Shown here piece after piece: positions 46,201 to 59,069 of a stretch of DNA of 64,000 nt (within the stretch, counting starts at the first letter, position 1; every line of letters starts with the position of its first letter). This DNA comes from Zerene cesonia (Eukaryota > Arthropoda > Insecta > Lepidoptera > Pieridae): positions 3,400,195 through 3,464,194 of the forward strand of contig NC_052113.1 of NCBI RefSeq assembly GCF_012273895.1, in the 5' to 3' direction. The notes under the pieces were generated by a model. That model did no database searches. It saw only the letters and a program-made list of their open reading frames with translations, and was not told where the DNA came from. The translations under genes were made by a program, and so were the position numbers.

Positions 46201-49200
46201 AGCCATTAGTGCGCGTTAGTGCGGATCACAAGCGTGCCGGAAGCGTCTGCGCCCACGCATTGGCACGCGACCCGCTGCATGCTTTGCTATTCGCTAAGCG
46301 TGCCAAATGCTTAGTGGGTAAAGCGAACCATCGACTAATAGCGCCAGTAAAGATAATAATAAACACCTTAAACCTGGGTGGTCGTGGGATACTGACAAGC
46401 GATAACAAAATATGAAAACTACTTTTATACGAGTATGTCTATACGTTCTTACTTATATTATCAATTGTTCAAGATTCCATTTGGAAATAAATGTTTTATT
46501 GCTCGAATTATATTTAAAACTAGTTCGGCTATTACACGGCTTATCTAGTAATTGGCAGTTGACACTACGTGTCATTAGATTTTTTATTCTATGAATGAGT
46601 TTTTATATTTGCCTAGGTCAGGGAATATTTATGCTTCTATCGAAATTCCCTGTATGAATAGAAAAAAATTATCACTTATTTTCTTGAGTTTCATTTTACG
46701 TGAGTATTGCACATTTAGAACTTAAAGACTTCGTAACTGATTTTAAACGCCATTTATTTATTACTTTTTGTAACCCGATGTTCTTATTACTGATTTTCCA
46801 CTGTAGATTCGCTTACTTAATTTCTTAATATTCCCTAAATATCAAACAATATTTTACTAAAAAACATAATCATCATCATTATCCTTTGCCCTTATATTAT
46901 GTACACACTGCACGGGACTCCTATCAAGCTTCAGGCCATAAACCACCACGCTGGCCAAGTGCGGGTTAGCAAATGTCACATATCGTTATAACAGATAATT
47001 ATTTTACAAGTTACTATTTATCTAGCAATATTTTATTTTAGGGTTTTCGTAAACGTTTTACAAATTGTTAATTATAATATAAACTCAGCGTACTTAGGGG
47101 AATTTTATCTTACAATACGAGTGTCTAGAGATAGGTGTAGATAAATAAAATACAGCGGATGTATAAAGTGCATGCTGCATGCCTAACAACTGGGTAAGTG
47201 CCAGCGCGCAAAATAGCTAGTTGAAAGTGACCCCTGTAATAGTTTTTAGATCCATTTAATTGTATGAACATTTCTACTAAATCCTCTTATTGTAATCGAA
47301 AAATTATAATGCGTTTGAAATTTTAATTAATTTTTTGTTGAAGAGTAATAAAATAAAATAAACATTAAAACATTGTTAGGGCATTTACTTATTACTTATT
47401 AGCAAATGAATTAAATGTGTTTTCACAATGCAAATTTGTTTATTCTCAGTAATTTATATATTATTTTAGTGTCGGGGAAAATAGACACCTAATTAGTTCG
47501 GCAATTTGTTTACAATTCAACGATTGTCTCTCAACCGTTAGGACACAAAATATGAAACGACGCTTTAACACAGGCTCGAATGTACCTAAAACTAAAATCT
47601 CCATAAAATTCAACCGTATTCAATACTACTTGTATACTGTTTTTTTTATAAAGATAGTGTTATGTTCGTTATACATACCTAAAAACATATTCCGTCAAAC
47701 ACGTGCGCGACACGGCGCCGTCTAATTCCGTGTCGGTGACTCGCCAAATCGTTACGTAAACTAGTCTGCTAAACACTATTGATTGACACTAAAAATAGTA
47801 GCCCCAGATATAATGGCTTTATTTCCTTTCATAAATCCCTTTGAACTCATCTATGAAAAGAAATCATTGCATCAAACACGTAGGTACGGTAAGTGTAACA
47901 TCTTACGATTTTGTATTTAATCAGTAGCTGATTTGTATGGGCCTTGATAAAAAAACGCGCCTTGTCGCCTTAGGATATATAAAAGTAGTGACACATTGTA
48001 GCAAAATATATAATTAAATTACCTACGTGTTTCTTGGATCAGCGGCGTAATCACCACATGAAGACCGATATGTCAGTTTTCATATCTCTTAATAATTTGC
48101 ATTAAATATATTTTGTATAAAATAGACAATATATAGGGTACTATAAGTATGTATGATTGGTATGACTGAAAATATTAGCGATCGCAATCGATATATCTAA
48201 CGAGCTCGGCAGAGGTATTCCATATTTATAAACCGTGAGATCTAATATGACACGCGTCTCCCTGTCTCACAGCCACGTGCCGCTAGAGGCGTGTGCAAGT
48301 GTGATATAAATTAATCTTATAAATCATATTTATATACAGCACTTACGCAACAAAAGCTGAAGTTGAAGGAATATTTTTTAATAATAATCAATATCATAAT
48401 ATAATGAAATTGTAATCTTCTTTTAAAGCCAAGCAAGCAAAGGTTTAAGCAAAAATTGTTAATAAATATGTATGTAGTTTTTATTCCAATTTCCCCATAT
48501 TTTTTACAGAAAATGCTTTTTAAACGATCATAGCAAACTACTATTCATACGTCATTAATATTCACCAAGAATATTATTAAATATGTTTCGACTTAAACGT
48601 TTATTGTATTCAAAATTTGCATTGTTCTGTCAAGGTATAAGCAGATCTAAGCATCAATGGTGACATTGAGCATACATGAAATAAACACGATGTTATTAAG
48701 TCTTAAATGGGATATTTACTTTAATAAGACATGTTAAGTTGCTAAAAATATGCGAACAAAACCTGAGCACAGCTCCCATCGAATCAATTTAACTTGAAAA
48801 TTACTTATTTAGATATAACTTATGAATGGAAAAATTCATAATATACTTCGCACTGAATCAATTCGCACCATCAACTATTAAATGAAAAAAGTTCGTTGGA
48901 TATATGTGTCAAGGAGCTATTTTAACATTCACGGTAATTACCTGAAACAAGAGTCTAATACAACACTTTCCCTGAATGCGTTTATATACTGATCACTGAA
49001 GCATGGCCAATCCGTCGATATGGATGTCACGTGTCTCTCGCGTGACCTAGCGTCACGTCCAGTGCTAATCGCGGCCTTCACCTTGCATAGCGCACGCGCC
49101 ATAGATATTCATTTTAATGTCTTTTTTTCTCTTTCTATGCACTACTTTATATATTATCACAGAGATTCTACTATACTAGTAATATTATGTAGACAAAAAA

Positions 49201-50508
49201 TCCATTTTCATAAGTGATAGGTTGTTTTTTTTTATACCTTTTTATTTTGTGTAACATTCCAACAATCATTGATTAAATGTTGCTTTGAAGATAAATATTA
49301 TATTGTTTCTAAAGCGCAACGTGACTAGATGGTTCTGAATCAAATGCAAATTGAATGACTTGCTTTCAATATCACATATAATTTATTACATGCACAATTG
49401 CTGCACTGAACCTTATAAACTAACGTCTTTTATCTTTTGTTCCAGAGCAACAAGCCGATAATGGAAAAGAGGCGTCGAGCTCGCATCAATAATTGTCTGA
49501 ACGAGCTCAAGGCGTTGATCCTCGACGCAATGAAAAAAGACGTAAGCATTTCATCTTGTCTCATAAAGAGCTCTTTGCTTTAGACATATTACTCTTAATG
49601 GCTTATGCAATTTAAAATTATTGTAGCGTACTTACAATTTACTAATTCTTGTTGCAGCCGGCGAGGCATTCGAAGCTTGAAAAGGCCGACATTCTAGAAA
49701 TGACAGTGAAGCATTTGGAGAGCTTGCGATCTGAGGGAGCGGGCTCACCTGATAGATTTAGAGCGGGCTATAGGCACTGTCTGTCTGAAGTTGCGAAATT
49801 TCCGGGATTGGAAGCTGGCTTGAAGAGGCGTTTAGTACGACACTTAGAAGGATGTGTAAGCACTCCTGGAAATAGACCAGCCGGAGCACCCACCCCGCCT
49901 TCCGATGTGGATGACGTTGTTACTCCTCCACAACATTCGGCCATCTTTATCTCAGGTAATTTAAATTCATTCTTGGACAAATAATAATTTTTGTACGATT
50001 ATTGTATTATAATACATTAGATTTCTGATCAGTCTATTAAGATTCGAACACAATTCGAAAGTCATTGTGATATTTTTGTACCGTTTTCTTTCGTTCTTCC
50101 GTTACATACAACAGTTATTGCCTTACCTACGTATTTTTATATTTGATATACCTGTAGAATTCCTAAATTCACACGATGGCAATTTTTATGTCCACAACCA
50201 AGTAACATTGTTTTTTTCTTGTTCCAGCTGGATCCGGGTCTGGAGTTCGACTGGTACCAACTCGTTTATCTAATGGGGATATTGCCCTAGTCCTACCAGC
50301 TGGCGTGAGCGCCAGTACGCTAGGACCAGTCCCAACCCTTGTACCACTATCTCCCCGGGATGCGACTTCGTCAGCATCCTCTGAGCCTCGTTGCTTCTCA
50401 CCCGCAAGCTCCGGGTGGGACTCCCCTCCACCACCGAACGAGGAACCTTCCCCCCTTGCCCTGGTAACTCGGAGACCACCAGAAGAAAAACCGTGGCGAC
50501 CATGGTGA
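43206..50508 (+). CDS. h: Hairy, bHLH-Orange transcriptional repressor
   Basis: Hairy is a primary pair-rule and neurogenic repressor that binds CACGCG-type DNA and recruits Groucho. Four coding exons (43206-43301, 49446-49541, 49658-49955, 50228-50508) join in frame to 256 residues. The start MVTGVAGT matches the Drosophila Hairy opening MVTGVT, and the ATG has A at -3 and G at +4. The bHLH spans about 31-87, with the HES-type basic region NKPIMEKRRRARIN including its proline. The Orange domain is about 97-130 (FRAGYRHCLSEVAKFPG). LVPTRLSNGDIALVLP (172-187) matches the conserved mid-region that separates hairy from other HES genes. EEKPWRPW ends the protein with the Groucho tetrapeptide WRPW (253-256). 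It is shorter than Drosophila Hairy (337) because it lacks the glutamine-rich stretches. Intron 1 is 6.1 kb and carries candidate regulatory sites. Confidence 0.95.
44236..44295 (+). repeat. Left arm of a 60-bp inverted repeat in hairy intron 1
   Basis: CAAGGCGCGTTTCTTTATC... through CAAAATCGT matches the reverse complement of 47905-47964 at 58 of 60 positions. Weaker similarity extends outward. It is not one of the SINE-like families recognised elsewhere in the window. Confidence 0.85.
45038..45046 (+). promoter_or_regulatory. Perfect Su(H)/CSL site in hairy intron 1
   Basis: CGTGGGAAC is a perfect YGTGRGAAM match and the same 9-mer as at 42671-42679. It lies in a GC-richer block (about 44960-45070) of the intron. 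Confidence 0.4.
46262..46271 (+). promoter_or_regulatory. Exact Hairy binding site in hairy intron 1
   Basis: GGCACGCGAC is identical to the promoter site at 42958-42967. It sits in a GC-richer island (about 46200-46320) within AT-rich intron. Confidence 0.45.
46869..46984 (-). mobile_element. 5'-truncated SINE family C copy in hairy intron 1
   Basis: It starts with CATCATCATCATT (the tail in reverse), then CACTGCACGGGACTCC, TTCAGGCC and GCTGGCCAAGTGCGGGTTAGC. It is a diverged relative of the copy at 52775-52895. Confidence 0.6.
47905..47964 (-). repeat. Right arm of a 60-bp inverted repeat in hairy intron 1
   Basis: It is the reverse complement of 44236-44295 with two mismatches. The arms are separated by about 3.6 kb. 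Confidence 0.85.
49028..49098 (+). promoter_or_regulatory. Cluster of CACGTG/CACGCG boxes before hairy exon 2
   Basis: CACGTG (49028-49033), CGCGTG (49039-49044) and GCACGCGCC (CACGCG core at 49093-49098) lie within 71 bp, about 350-420 bp upstream of exon 2. These are class B and C sites bound by bHLH-Orange repressors. Confidence 0.35.
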
Positions 50509-50822
50509 CGTGCATATTCCTTCCATTTCTTTGCCTGAAAACTGTGATAAGTAGTTTATTGTAGATTAATATTTGATTTGAGTGATAGTACATTAAAGTT
50601 CCTAATATATCATACATCGTTTAGAATTGTGGTCAGTAAAATAGAATATGTTTGTGATTGAATAGGTTATGAAAATTATATACCTTTGTGCGTATATGTG
50701 TTTTGCCATTTAGTTTAGTGTTTGGTCTTCCTTAAGAATTAGTTAATAGATTGTAAATTTTCATGAATGACATCTGAGGCAGTATTTCATATAGAGGGAC
50801 ATTCTGTCCAATATATAATAAA
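50509..50822 (+). other. 3' UTR of hairy with first poly(A) signal
   Basis: AT-rich sequence follows the TGA. AATAAA at 50817-50822 is the first good poly(A) signal, and another lies at about 51542. The actual end is not determinable. Confidence 0.5.
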
Positions 50823-52639
50823 TGTATTAAAAGAAATATATAAATATATTATATGGTGAAAAAGCACTAAGTGCCGTATATATGAAGCTATAAAAGCACG
50901 CATTCTTTAATTTGAAACTTTAGCAACAAAATTACTGCAGAGTGTAGCGTTATTTTGTAAAATTATATAAAATTATTTAGTTTTCTGAATATAATTAAAA
51001 AATTCTGCGTGCCTTATGAATACAGCAAAGTCGTAGTCTTCCATTCGTTGCTTTGTAAGACAGATTGTCTGTATCTTACGGTAGTTATCGAATAATATAT
51101 TATATGTAATTAACATAGTTATAAAGCTATTATTATATAATGACTCACATATTTAACTATAAAATGTACTACGTAGCAAAATAGTTAAGAAATTTTGGAT
51201 GATTAGATATGATAATAACTTTCTTTCATTGTTCAGTTTTGTTACCAATATAGTCTCTGTCTTCCTTATAAGTTACCTGTATGGACAGTAAATTTATGCA
51301 ATGTAATAGGTAATTAATGCTGTATTCATTTTTTAACGATTTATAACCATAGTAAATGTAAATATGTCAATTTCGTTCATTAAGTTTTACTGGGTGAATG
51401 ACTCCATATAATTAAGGAAATCATCTTTTTAGTTTATATTAATAAACTGTAAATATTTAAGTTAAAGTGATACTATGATAAGCATAATATAACATGTTAC
51501 TTGACATGTGAGTACCTAAAAGACAGTATGCGATAATGTGGAATAAATATATGAAAAAGAAAAATACCTGCTTTTTATTATAAAAAACTTACATAGAGTT
51601 AGAGCTTAAAATGTACAATAAAAGGTAAGCTTTACATGAATATTGGTTTAAAATGCATACTATATCTTCTATGTGTCCATCGTAAACACTTATATGCAAG
51701 CAGTGTATCTCCGATAACTACTGAGAGATGTGAGGCATTTTGAATTTATAACCAACTTATAAGTGAAAAGGAGGAGGTTCTGTTTATATGCACTTTTTTG
51801 TGTTTTACTAATATATTATATCGTAAGTAATAAATAACTACTAAGTTACCTACTGTCTTGGCTTTGTTAGCACCGACTTCTTTCTTTCTTTATAGGTACT
51901 ATTTTGGTCTATTTAGATTGTACCTACATGCTTAAGATTTAACCTTAAGCGTAATCGAAATCAAACAAGAAAATAAAAAAAAAATCACCTCAAGTAATTT
52001 ATGGACGCCCTCTTATAGTAACTATATTAATTAGTTTACATTTTTTTCAATAATAAAAATGAATGTTTCACTAAAAATTACAAGGTATCTATCGATATAA
52101 GTAGTTTCATGGTAGTTAATTACCTTATATAATTTTTATTAAATGCGTAAATTTGGACGTATCTATGTGGGACATAACGAATATCATATGGAAACTCGCA
52201 ACTAAAGTACGAGTATACCTCTTGAATAAACGGCTTAACTATAAAATACGCTAATGATAAACTTCCTTTTAATTTTACCGCTGGCTTCGATATAAGAGTA
52301 CAACTTTTTTGTTTAAGTGATCATAAAGTAACGAAGAGGTACTAACAGCGCAAACCCATTTAGATGATTATCTTCCGATATCAGAACTGCGTGTTCAATT
52401 CAAAGCCTACATGAATTGAGTGCGCTCATGCACAATGTATGGATCACGAAATAGCTTTACATCGTGAGTTACGATGCCTTTTTAAAAATAACTATCTGAT
52501 ATACGTATTCCACGAAAACTGCAAATTAAATGTGGGTGTAATATAAATGTGCAGATTTATATTCTAATTTCTAGTACCCTTTAAACAAATTGTTTGCTTT
52601 GACCCTCAACCATATTAGTTAGTAGTGAAAATATGAAAA

Positions 52640-52955
52640 AATCCTATCAGATATAAGTATCGGCTAAAAAGTAGCGTATGTACTAATCTAGACTATAATC
52701 TATGTCTGTTCCAAATTATCATAGAGATACGATAAGCTATTATTCGGTGAATGAGTAACAAACATCCATACATCATCATCATCATCATCATCAGCCCATA
52801 TATATGTTCCCACTGCTGGGACACAGGCCTCCTATGAGGGTTCAGGTCACATTCCAGCTGGCCACGTGCGGGTTGGCAGATGACATGACATGAGGAAACA
52901 TCCATACATCTATCCTTAATTACAAACTTCCGCGTTTATATTATATTAATATCAG
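52640..52955 (+). mobile_element. Diverged family B repeat hosting a nested SINE
   Basis: GGCTAAAAAGTAGC, TGTTCCAAATTATCATAGAG and AACAAACATCCATACAT, then after the insert TACAAACTTCCGCGTTTATA, follow the family B order and resemble 42145-42330. Confidence 0.5.
52775..52895 (-). mobile_element. 5'-truncated SINE family C with a 15-bp target duplication
   Basis: It has a (CAT)n tail in reverse, CAGCCCATATATATGTTCCC, CTGGGACACAGGCCTCCTA and GGCCACGTGCGGGTTGGCAG. AAACATCCATACATC flanks both sides (52760-52774 and 52896-52910), a perfect target-site duplication that marks insertion into an older repeat. Confidence 0.8.
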
Positions 52956-55670
52956 TAGAATGTGTATTGTAAATTTCATTATAGAGGTCCTTTGCACGTA
53001 TACTTTCTGAATATGTAGTATTCTAGCGATTATTTTTGAACTTAATTCGAATAAAAAAAGAATTCACAAGAATTATAATCACTAATAACTAGTTACGGAA
53101 CATTTATTTTGTATCTTTCTGCTCACGGAAGGGTTACTCGGATGTTCGAACATCGATGGTGGTCGGCTAATTCGTCAATCGACGTTTGATTATATCCGTT
53201 TGTTTGCACTGTTTCGACACTAATAGCGGGCTATTGGAGAAGTTATTGCATGGCGGCAGCAATTTACCACAATCACTGTCCGCGTCGCATAATTATTTTC
53301 ATGCAACGATACCACCCTGGTAGCGGGGGCTATTTATTAAACATAACCTTTAATTTTCGCGAAGTAAGCCATCAGTCTTTTAAATGCGATTCTATTATTT
53401 AATGTAGTTAAATAGATTTAATAATAATTACAGAAAATACGTTCAAATAAATTCTTGTAGAGTCCGCCCCCAACGGTTTTATCACCCTTGCTTGACCTTA
53501 TGTTTTTTACTTGTTACTACATAACACCTATTTGGTTAGTTCGTACAAGTTATAACTAGATGTAGATATAGAGTATTTAACGTATCAGTGCATTCTATTA
53601 ATTTTAATTAAAATTTTGCAAACATACACTTAATTAAGGTTATATTGCTGTACATTAAAATTCATGAGGTATTGAATCTCGTGTAATGTATACAGTATCG
53701 CCCTCTAACGATCGAAGATAATCTGAATGTGATATTTTCGCGAATTTTAGCCGCATCTGTCGTACCACCCAAGTGGGTTAAAGTCCGCCAACGTTATAAT
53801 TTCCGAAAACTTGTAATTTACTCTAATAAACGTTCATTTTAACGCTAATTGAGCGCATGTTTGGAAGCCAAAAATAAAACTCAAGAACAATGTTTAAAAG
53901 CATTTTCAATGGTAAGCATTTTAAAGTATGACTTTATTACCTATCATTCAAACTGAGAAGGTTGGCATCGAGTTGCATATAAATTGAGGTTGTCAAACCG
54001 TTCGGCGCTCCTGCCGGTGTGAGTGACGGCTCGTTATTGGAAGGTCGTTGGTTGCTGGATGTCTTTTTTCTCATTTGTTCGCATCGTTGTGATGGGGCCC
54101 AATTAATCAGCCTTATGACGCGTGACACGACGTAATGAGAATGGGAGGATGTCCTAACAACCCGACTCTATACTTATTGTCTGTGATGATTCCACTTTTT
54201 CATTTAATCTACTCTTGTCTTTTTTCTCATCTTTGGATCTTAATGGTATTGCCATTTACGTTTTGTACTTTTACACCATTTAGCCGTTAATTATAATTAT
54301 TTGAAGTTATTTCAACTTTATCTCTCAGCATTTTATAATGTTTATTTTGATAAAAAAAGCGGAGATTAATAACTTAAATCTATTTTTGGTTTATGATTTA
54401 TATAATAGGACATGGGAAAAGGAATAAATTAAGGGTAATTAACGGGAATTACTTACTTAGCGTAAAATTGTATTTATGCAATATTCAATTTCCACTTCTA
54501 CATACAGATTTGGATAGCGAGTGAGCGTAGAACCCCTCGGGTTTGGTGAAGGATATATATTTCAGTCTGGTAGGACACAAAATGCTACTTTAAAGTCTGT
54601 AAAGAAAATCAATCAGTGGAAGTGAAACAGATGCATAAATTATCTGCCTCATACTACATCCCACACCCCAAAATAAGGAGATTCACATCCATAGAAGCAT
54701 TTCACAGATCGGTAACTAGTCTAACATTTTACAGACCGGTATCGGCAACTAACCGAAGAAAAAACTCAAAGTCGTACGTGTTCCGGGCTCTGACTTGTTG
54801 ATTGTTTGTATAGGAACTTAGATAATGTGGCGGTTACCGAATGCGACGGTCTGCCACAAAGGTTGTTTGCTCGAGAATCACGTGTCAACTTGGAAGCCAA
54901 ATGGATAAAAACTCAACGATCAACCACCCACTAAGGTTTAACCGCACGTGCGCTGAGATTTTTGTGTCTGTTTAACGTAGCTACTATTATTGATGCCGAG
55001 ATTATCGTGTAAAGTTAACGAGGTGACAATAATATTGTAGATACCCGGTATAGAAATAGGTAGGTATGCACCGTTAAGCAGTTCTATCATTCGTTTGAAG
55101 GAAAAACGAAACGTTGCTAGTTAAAGTTCCAGCGTTTATTTTTCTAATTTTAAACTCAATTAAGCTCGGGAACAATTTCTTTGTAATTGTATGATCAGCA
55201 GTTTTACAAGCCATTTCGTCGGTTCGTTAACGATTTTATCTCTATCAAGAAGTGCGTGGGCAGTTAAAGTCCGATTCATTCCAAACATGCCTTCAATATG
55301 TCCGATGTCGATACAAAGAAAGAATCGATTGAGAGTGAGCATTAATCGTACCAATTACGGCGTTCTTTGGGAATCGAGTAGCTATCCCTTCAAATTAATT
55401 GGATTGATTGACCAATTGAATAGCGCATTCAGTTTTTGTTTACGATAAGTGACACGTTATTATCATGCAATACATTCTAATGGTCAATAATAATATATGA
55501 TTCAATCACAACAGTCTTTAGGAAATTAAATTGGTAGGTTTTAATATTGTTTAATGAATTTATTCACAATATTCAAAATATTCAATCGAATTACGTAATT
55601 TATTCCCTCTAATATCGCTTTCTTGTGTTTTTAATTGAAACGTAGAAATAAGTTTGTAATTAAGTTTATA

Positions 55671-55862
55671 GCTGCGCCCCGTGATTTCACCCGCGTAAGT
55701 CTGTATCCTGTAGGAATATCGGGACAAAAATTTCCTATGTGCTATTCCAGTTGTGCAGTTATCTACGTACCAAATTTCATTACAATCGGTTCAATGGTTT
55801 TTGCGTTAAAGACTAACAAATATATTATACATACATACATCCATCCATACTAAGAAACTTTC
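55671..55862 (+). mobile_element. Interspersed repeat family B copy
   Basis: TAGCTGCGCCCCGTGATTTC, TATCCTGTAGGAATATCGGG, TTACAATCGGTTCAATGG and a CATACATACATCCATCC run, then AAACTTTCG, match 6885-7078 and 14223-14420. Confidence 0.75.
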
Positions 55863-56595
55863 GTTTGTAATATTTGTAAAAATACCAAAATTTGATCTTC
55901 TTAACAAAGTATTCGATTAACTTCTTAAAATTATACTGTAGCAAGAAACATCCAAAATAATGCCACCATAATATTCTAAAGTTTATATGCTGAGGATTGT
56001 GGTCCGAAGACGTCACTTTTATAGCTTGTGTACCGGTCATTACTTAGTGCAACGCCTCCGTAGATTGGCGACATTTCGATGCTTAATTACCCATGTTGTT
56101 AATGCGCGCCTTAAAAGTTAAAATAAAATTTCCAGACGGGAATTTTATCGAGCGTCGAGACAACCTTCAGTCCTCTGGCTCTCAAACTATGCAATTTTAA
56201 TTAGTTTTTCGGCTACTTTAGACGCGCTACTATGTTGTGGCTTCTGGAATGTTCTCCACACAATTGGAATCAATGTCGGGTTAATGATAGCTTTTGTTAA
56301 AGCACTTATTCTTTGCCCTAAAATTGCGAGAAATATGATTGATCGTAAAATGCAGACAGACTGTTAACTTTACTTCAAATGAAAATCAAAAAGTCATTTA
56401 TTCTTCAAGACTTATTTTTAAAAGCACGTTTATTAGTTACAATACCTACATAAATTTTGTTGAAAAAACAGTTTCTCGAGGAAACCTGTAATTGCTCTAC
56501 TTTTAAGCGAAGCGAAGCGATAGTTACTACTACATTGAACTAGGTATAGTTGATGTTTATATGTACTATCTTTTGCGCGCGTCTTAGTCCACGTG

Positions 56596-56725
56596 CAAAG
56601 TATAGTATACGTCCAACTCTATCTTTGAGTCAATTTTCATCAAAATCGGTTCAGTGTTTTAGGCGTAAAAGCGTAACAGACAAGAGGAGTTACTTTCGCA
56701 TTTATGATATTAATAGGAATATATA
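56596..56725 (+). mobile_element. 3' portion of a family B-like repeat
   Basis: TTCATCAAAATCGGTTCAGT, GCGTAAAAGCGTAACAGAC and ACTTTCGCATTTATGATAT plus TAATAGG form the typical 3' end. Confidence 0.55.
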
Positions 56726-57992
56726 TTTAGTTGGATGCACACATTAGTTAGACACAATAACAATATAAAAAATAAAAGATTGTCGTGTAACAAGTAAGTT
56801 ATTTATTTATAAATAGGTAATCGATATGTACTTATCAAGAATATTTTATAGCTTGGCCGTAAATTATCGATTTTACTAAAACAGTATGAAATGAACTAAC
56901 ATTGTTGTTAGGTAATAATATTGTGTTTCTCTACTAGCATGTAACTTTAGATAACTATCTACTTATAGATGCAGTGAACCCATAATCATTTGGTAGATCA
57001 TTAATAATGAAATTTTGAAATTGTGTTAAGGCGAAAGCTGTGAACATACTTAAAATATTCTTGAAAGTTTGATTTTCAAATTGAATTCAAGTGGCGATGT
57101 CTCTCGAAAATAACTTCTAACAGCCTCATCTATGTATTTATAATTGAGTATTGTAGAGTACCTATTGTACCTATTGTATCTGCTTTTAGAATACATTTAA
57201 TATTTTTCCATTACAAATTCGTACCTACACGTCACGGGCCGTAGATATAAATGTCATAAATTAAAGTAGTGGAAAAACGAAAGAATAAACATTTTGCCTT
57301 ATTTTCGGATTAAATGGTTGTGCGTGGAGGACGCTCTCGTCACGACCCGGCTGCAGACAAGTGGAATAATTGCATGCACTCACAGCTGTATAGCACTTTA
57401 TTTTAAATCGAAGGATATTTATAAAAATCATGATAAATAAACCCCTAAACCATGTATGTGTTGCTGAGTAGACGAATTTTTCGTACATAATGTAATTTCA
57501 TTGAGGTTTAAATAACTTTAATGTAATGAGTGTTATTCACTCAAAACAATTTCAATTTTAGAGGAACTGGTATGTAAGTAAACGAAGAAACTATTAATTT
57601 TTAACTCAGATGGAGACAAATATTTCCACGCAACGTATATAATCCCGCTTACCCAGACTTTAATAAAATTGTACCTTAACAAATAATAGCGCCTTTAAAT
57701 CTTATCAAAGTTTATGATACCCGGAGAGTGGCTCTCGGTGTCTAATAACAGAAAAAGAAAGACTGTACCGCCATTAGTGCGAAACAGACAAGCCAACGGT
57801 CTATTTCAGTGGGCAGTAAAAAGTACTTCGAGATTGTAGGATATCGTAGGTGCTATTTAGCGGTTAGCCCTCAAGGTGCCCGCTTCGTGACTTACCGAGT
57901 TTGCAATAAAAAAGGAAAACGCCCACGCGAACGTGGCCGCCTTAAAAATGTTAAAATAAATAAAATGCACACGTCTGGCCTTATCTTGTGCT

Positions 57993-58069
57993 TGCGCGTA
58001 GCGAGGACAGATAAAGCTGGGTGTATATTGGAATCTTGACGCTTATAAAATGGTTTTTGCTTGGTTATT
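57993..58069 (+). repeat. Left copy of a 77-bp duplication flanking a gap
   Basis: This block (TGCGCGTAGCGAGGACAG... to GGTTATT) runs up to the N run and is identical to 59070-59146, which starts directly after it. It most likely represents unmerged overlapping contig ends. Confidence 0.95.
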
Positions 58070-59069
58070 NNNNNNNNNNNNNNNNNNNNNNNNNNNNNNN
58101 NNNNNNNNNNNNNNNNNNNNNNNNNNNNNNNNNNNNNNNNNNNNNNNNNNNNNNNNNNNNNNNNNNNNNNNNNNNNNNNNNNNNNNNNNNNNNNNNNNNN
58201 NNNNNNNNNNNNNNNNNNNNNNNNNNNNNNNNNNNNNNNNNNNNNNNNNNNNNNNNNNNNNNNNNNNNNNNNNNNNNNNNNNNNNNNNNNNNNNNNNNNN
58301 NNNNNNNNNNNNNNNNNNNNNNNNNNNNNNNNNNNNNNNNNNNNNNNNNNNNNNNNNNNNNNNNNNNNNNNNNNNNNNNNNNNNNNNNNNNNNNNNNNNN
58401 NNNNNNNNNNNNNNNNNNNNNNNNNNNNNNNNNNNNNNNNNNNNNNNNNNNNNNNNNNNNNNNNNNNNNNNNNNNNNNNNNNNNNNNNNNNNNNNNNNNN
58501 NNNNNNNNNNNNNNNNNNNNNNNNNNNNNNNNNNNNNNNNNNNNNNNNNNNNNNNNNNNNNNNNNNNNNNNNNNNNNNNNNNNNNNNNNNNNNNNNNNNN
58601 NNNNNNNNNNNNNNNNNNNNNNNNNNNNNNNNNNNNNNNNNNNNNNNNNNNNNNNNNNNNNNNNNNNNNNNNNNNNNNNNNNNNNNNNNNNNNNNNNNNN
58701 NNNNNNNNNNNNNNNNNNNNNNNNNNNNNNNNNNNNNNNNNNNNNNNNNNNNNNNNNNNNNNNNNNNNNNNNNNNNNNNNNNNNNNNNNNNNNNNNNNNN
58801 NNNNNNNNNNNNNNNNNNNNNNNNNNNNNNNNNNNNNNNNNNNNNNNNNNNNNNNNNNNNNNNNNNNNNNNNNNNNNNNNNNNNNNNNNNNNNNNNNNNN
58901 NNNNNNNNNNNNNNNNNNNNNNNNNNNNNNNNNNNNNNNNNNNNNNNNNNNNNNNNNNNNNNNNNNNNNNNNNNNNNNNNNNNNNNNNNNNNNNNNNNNN
59001 NNNNNNNNNNNNNNNNNNNNNNNNNNNNNNNNNNNNNNNNNNNNNNNNNNNNNNNNNNNNNNNNNNNNN
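58070..59069. other. Assembly gap (1000 N), probably false
   Basis: Exactly 1000 N between two identical 77-bp ends. The true sequence is probably continuous here, with no missing bases. Confidence 0.9.

Noticed and set aside
46209..46415. Overlapping short frames in a GC-richer island of hairy intron 1
   Set aside because: No in-phase splice sites or domain. The island is better read as possible regulatory DNA.
43206..50508. Identification as deadpan, E(spl) or another HES gene instead of hairy
   Set aside because: The MVTGV start and the IALVLP block after VPTRLSNG match Hairy specifically.
50270..50617. 115-codon minus-strand frame antisense to the last hairy exon
   Set aside because: It is a shadow of the real coding exon, with no family similarity.
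53141..53154. 14-bp palindrome GATGTTCGAACATC
   Set aside because: Short palindromes of this size are expected occasionally in tens of kb, and nothing nearby supports a function.
57809..58039. 76-codon open frame with basic residues
   Set aside because: No motif, no splice context, and it runs into the duplicated gap edge. There is no support for a gene.
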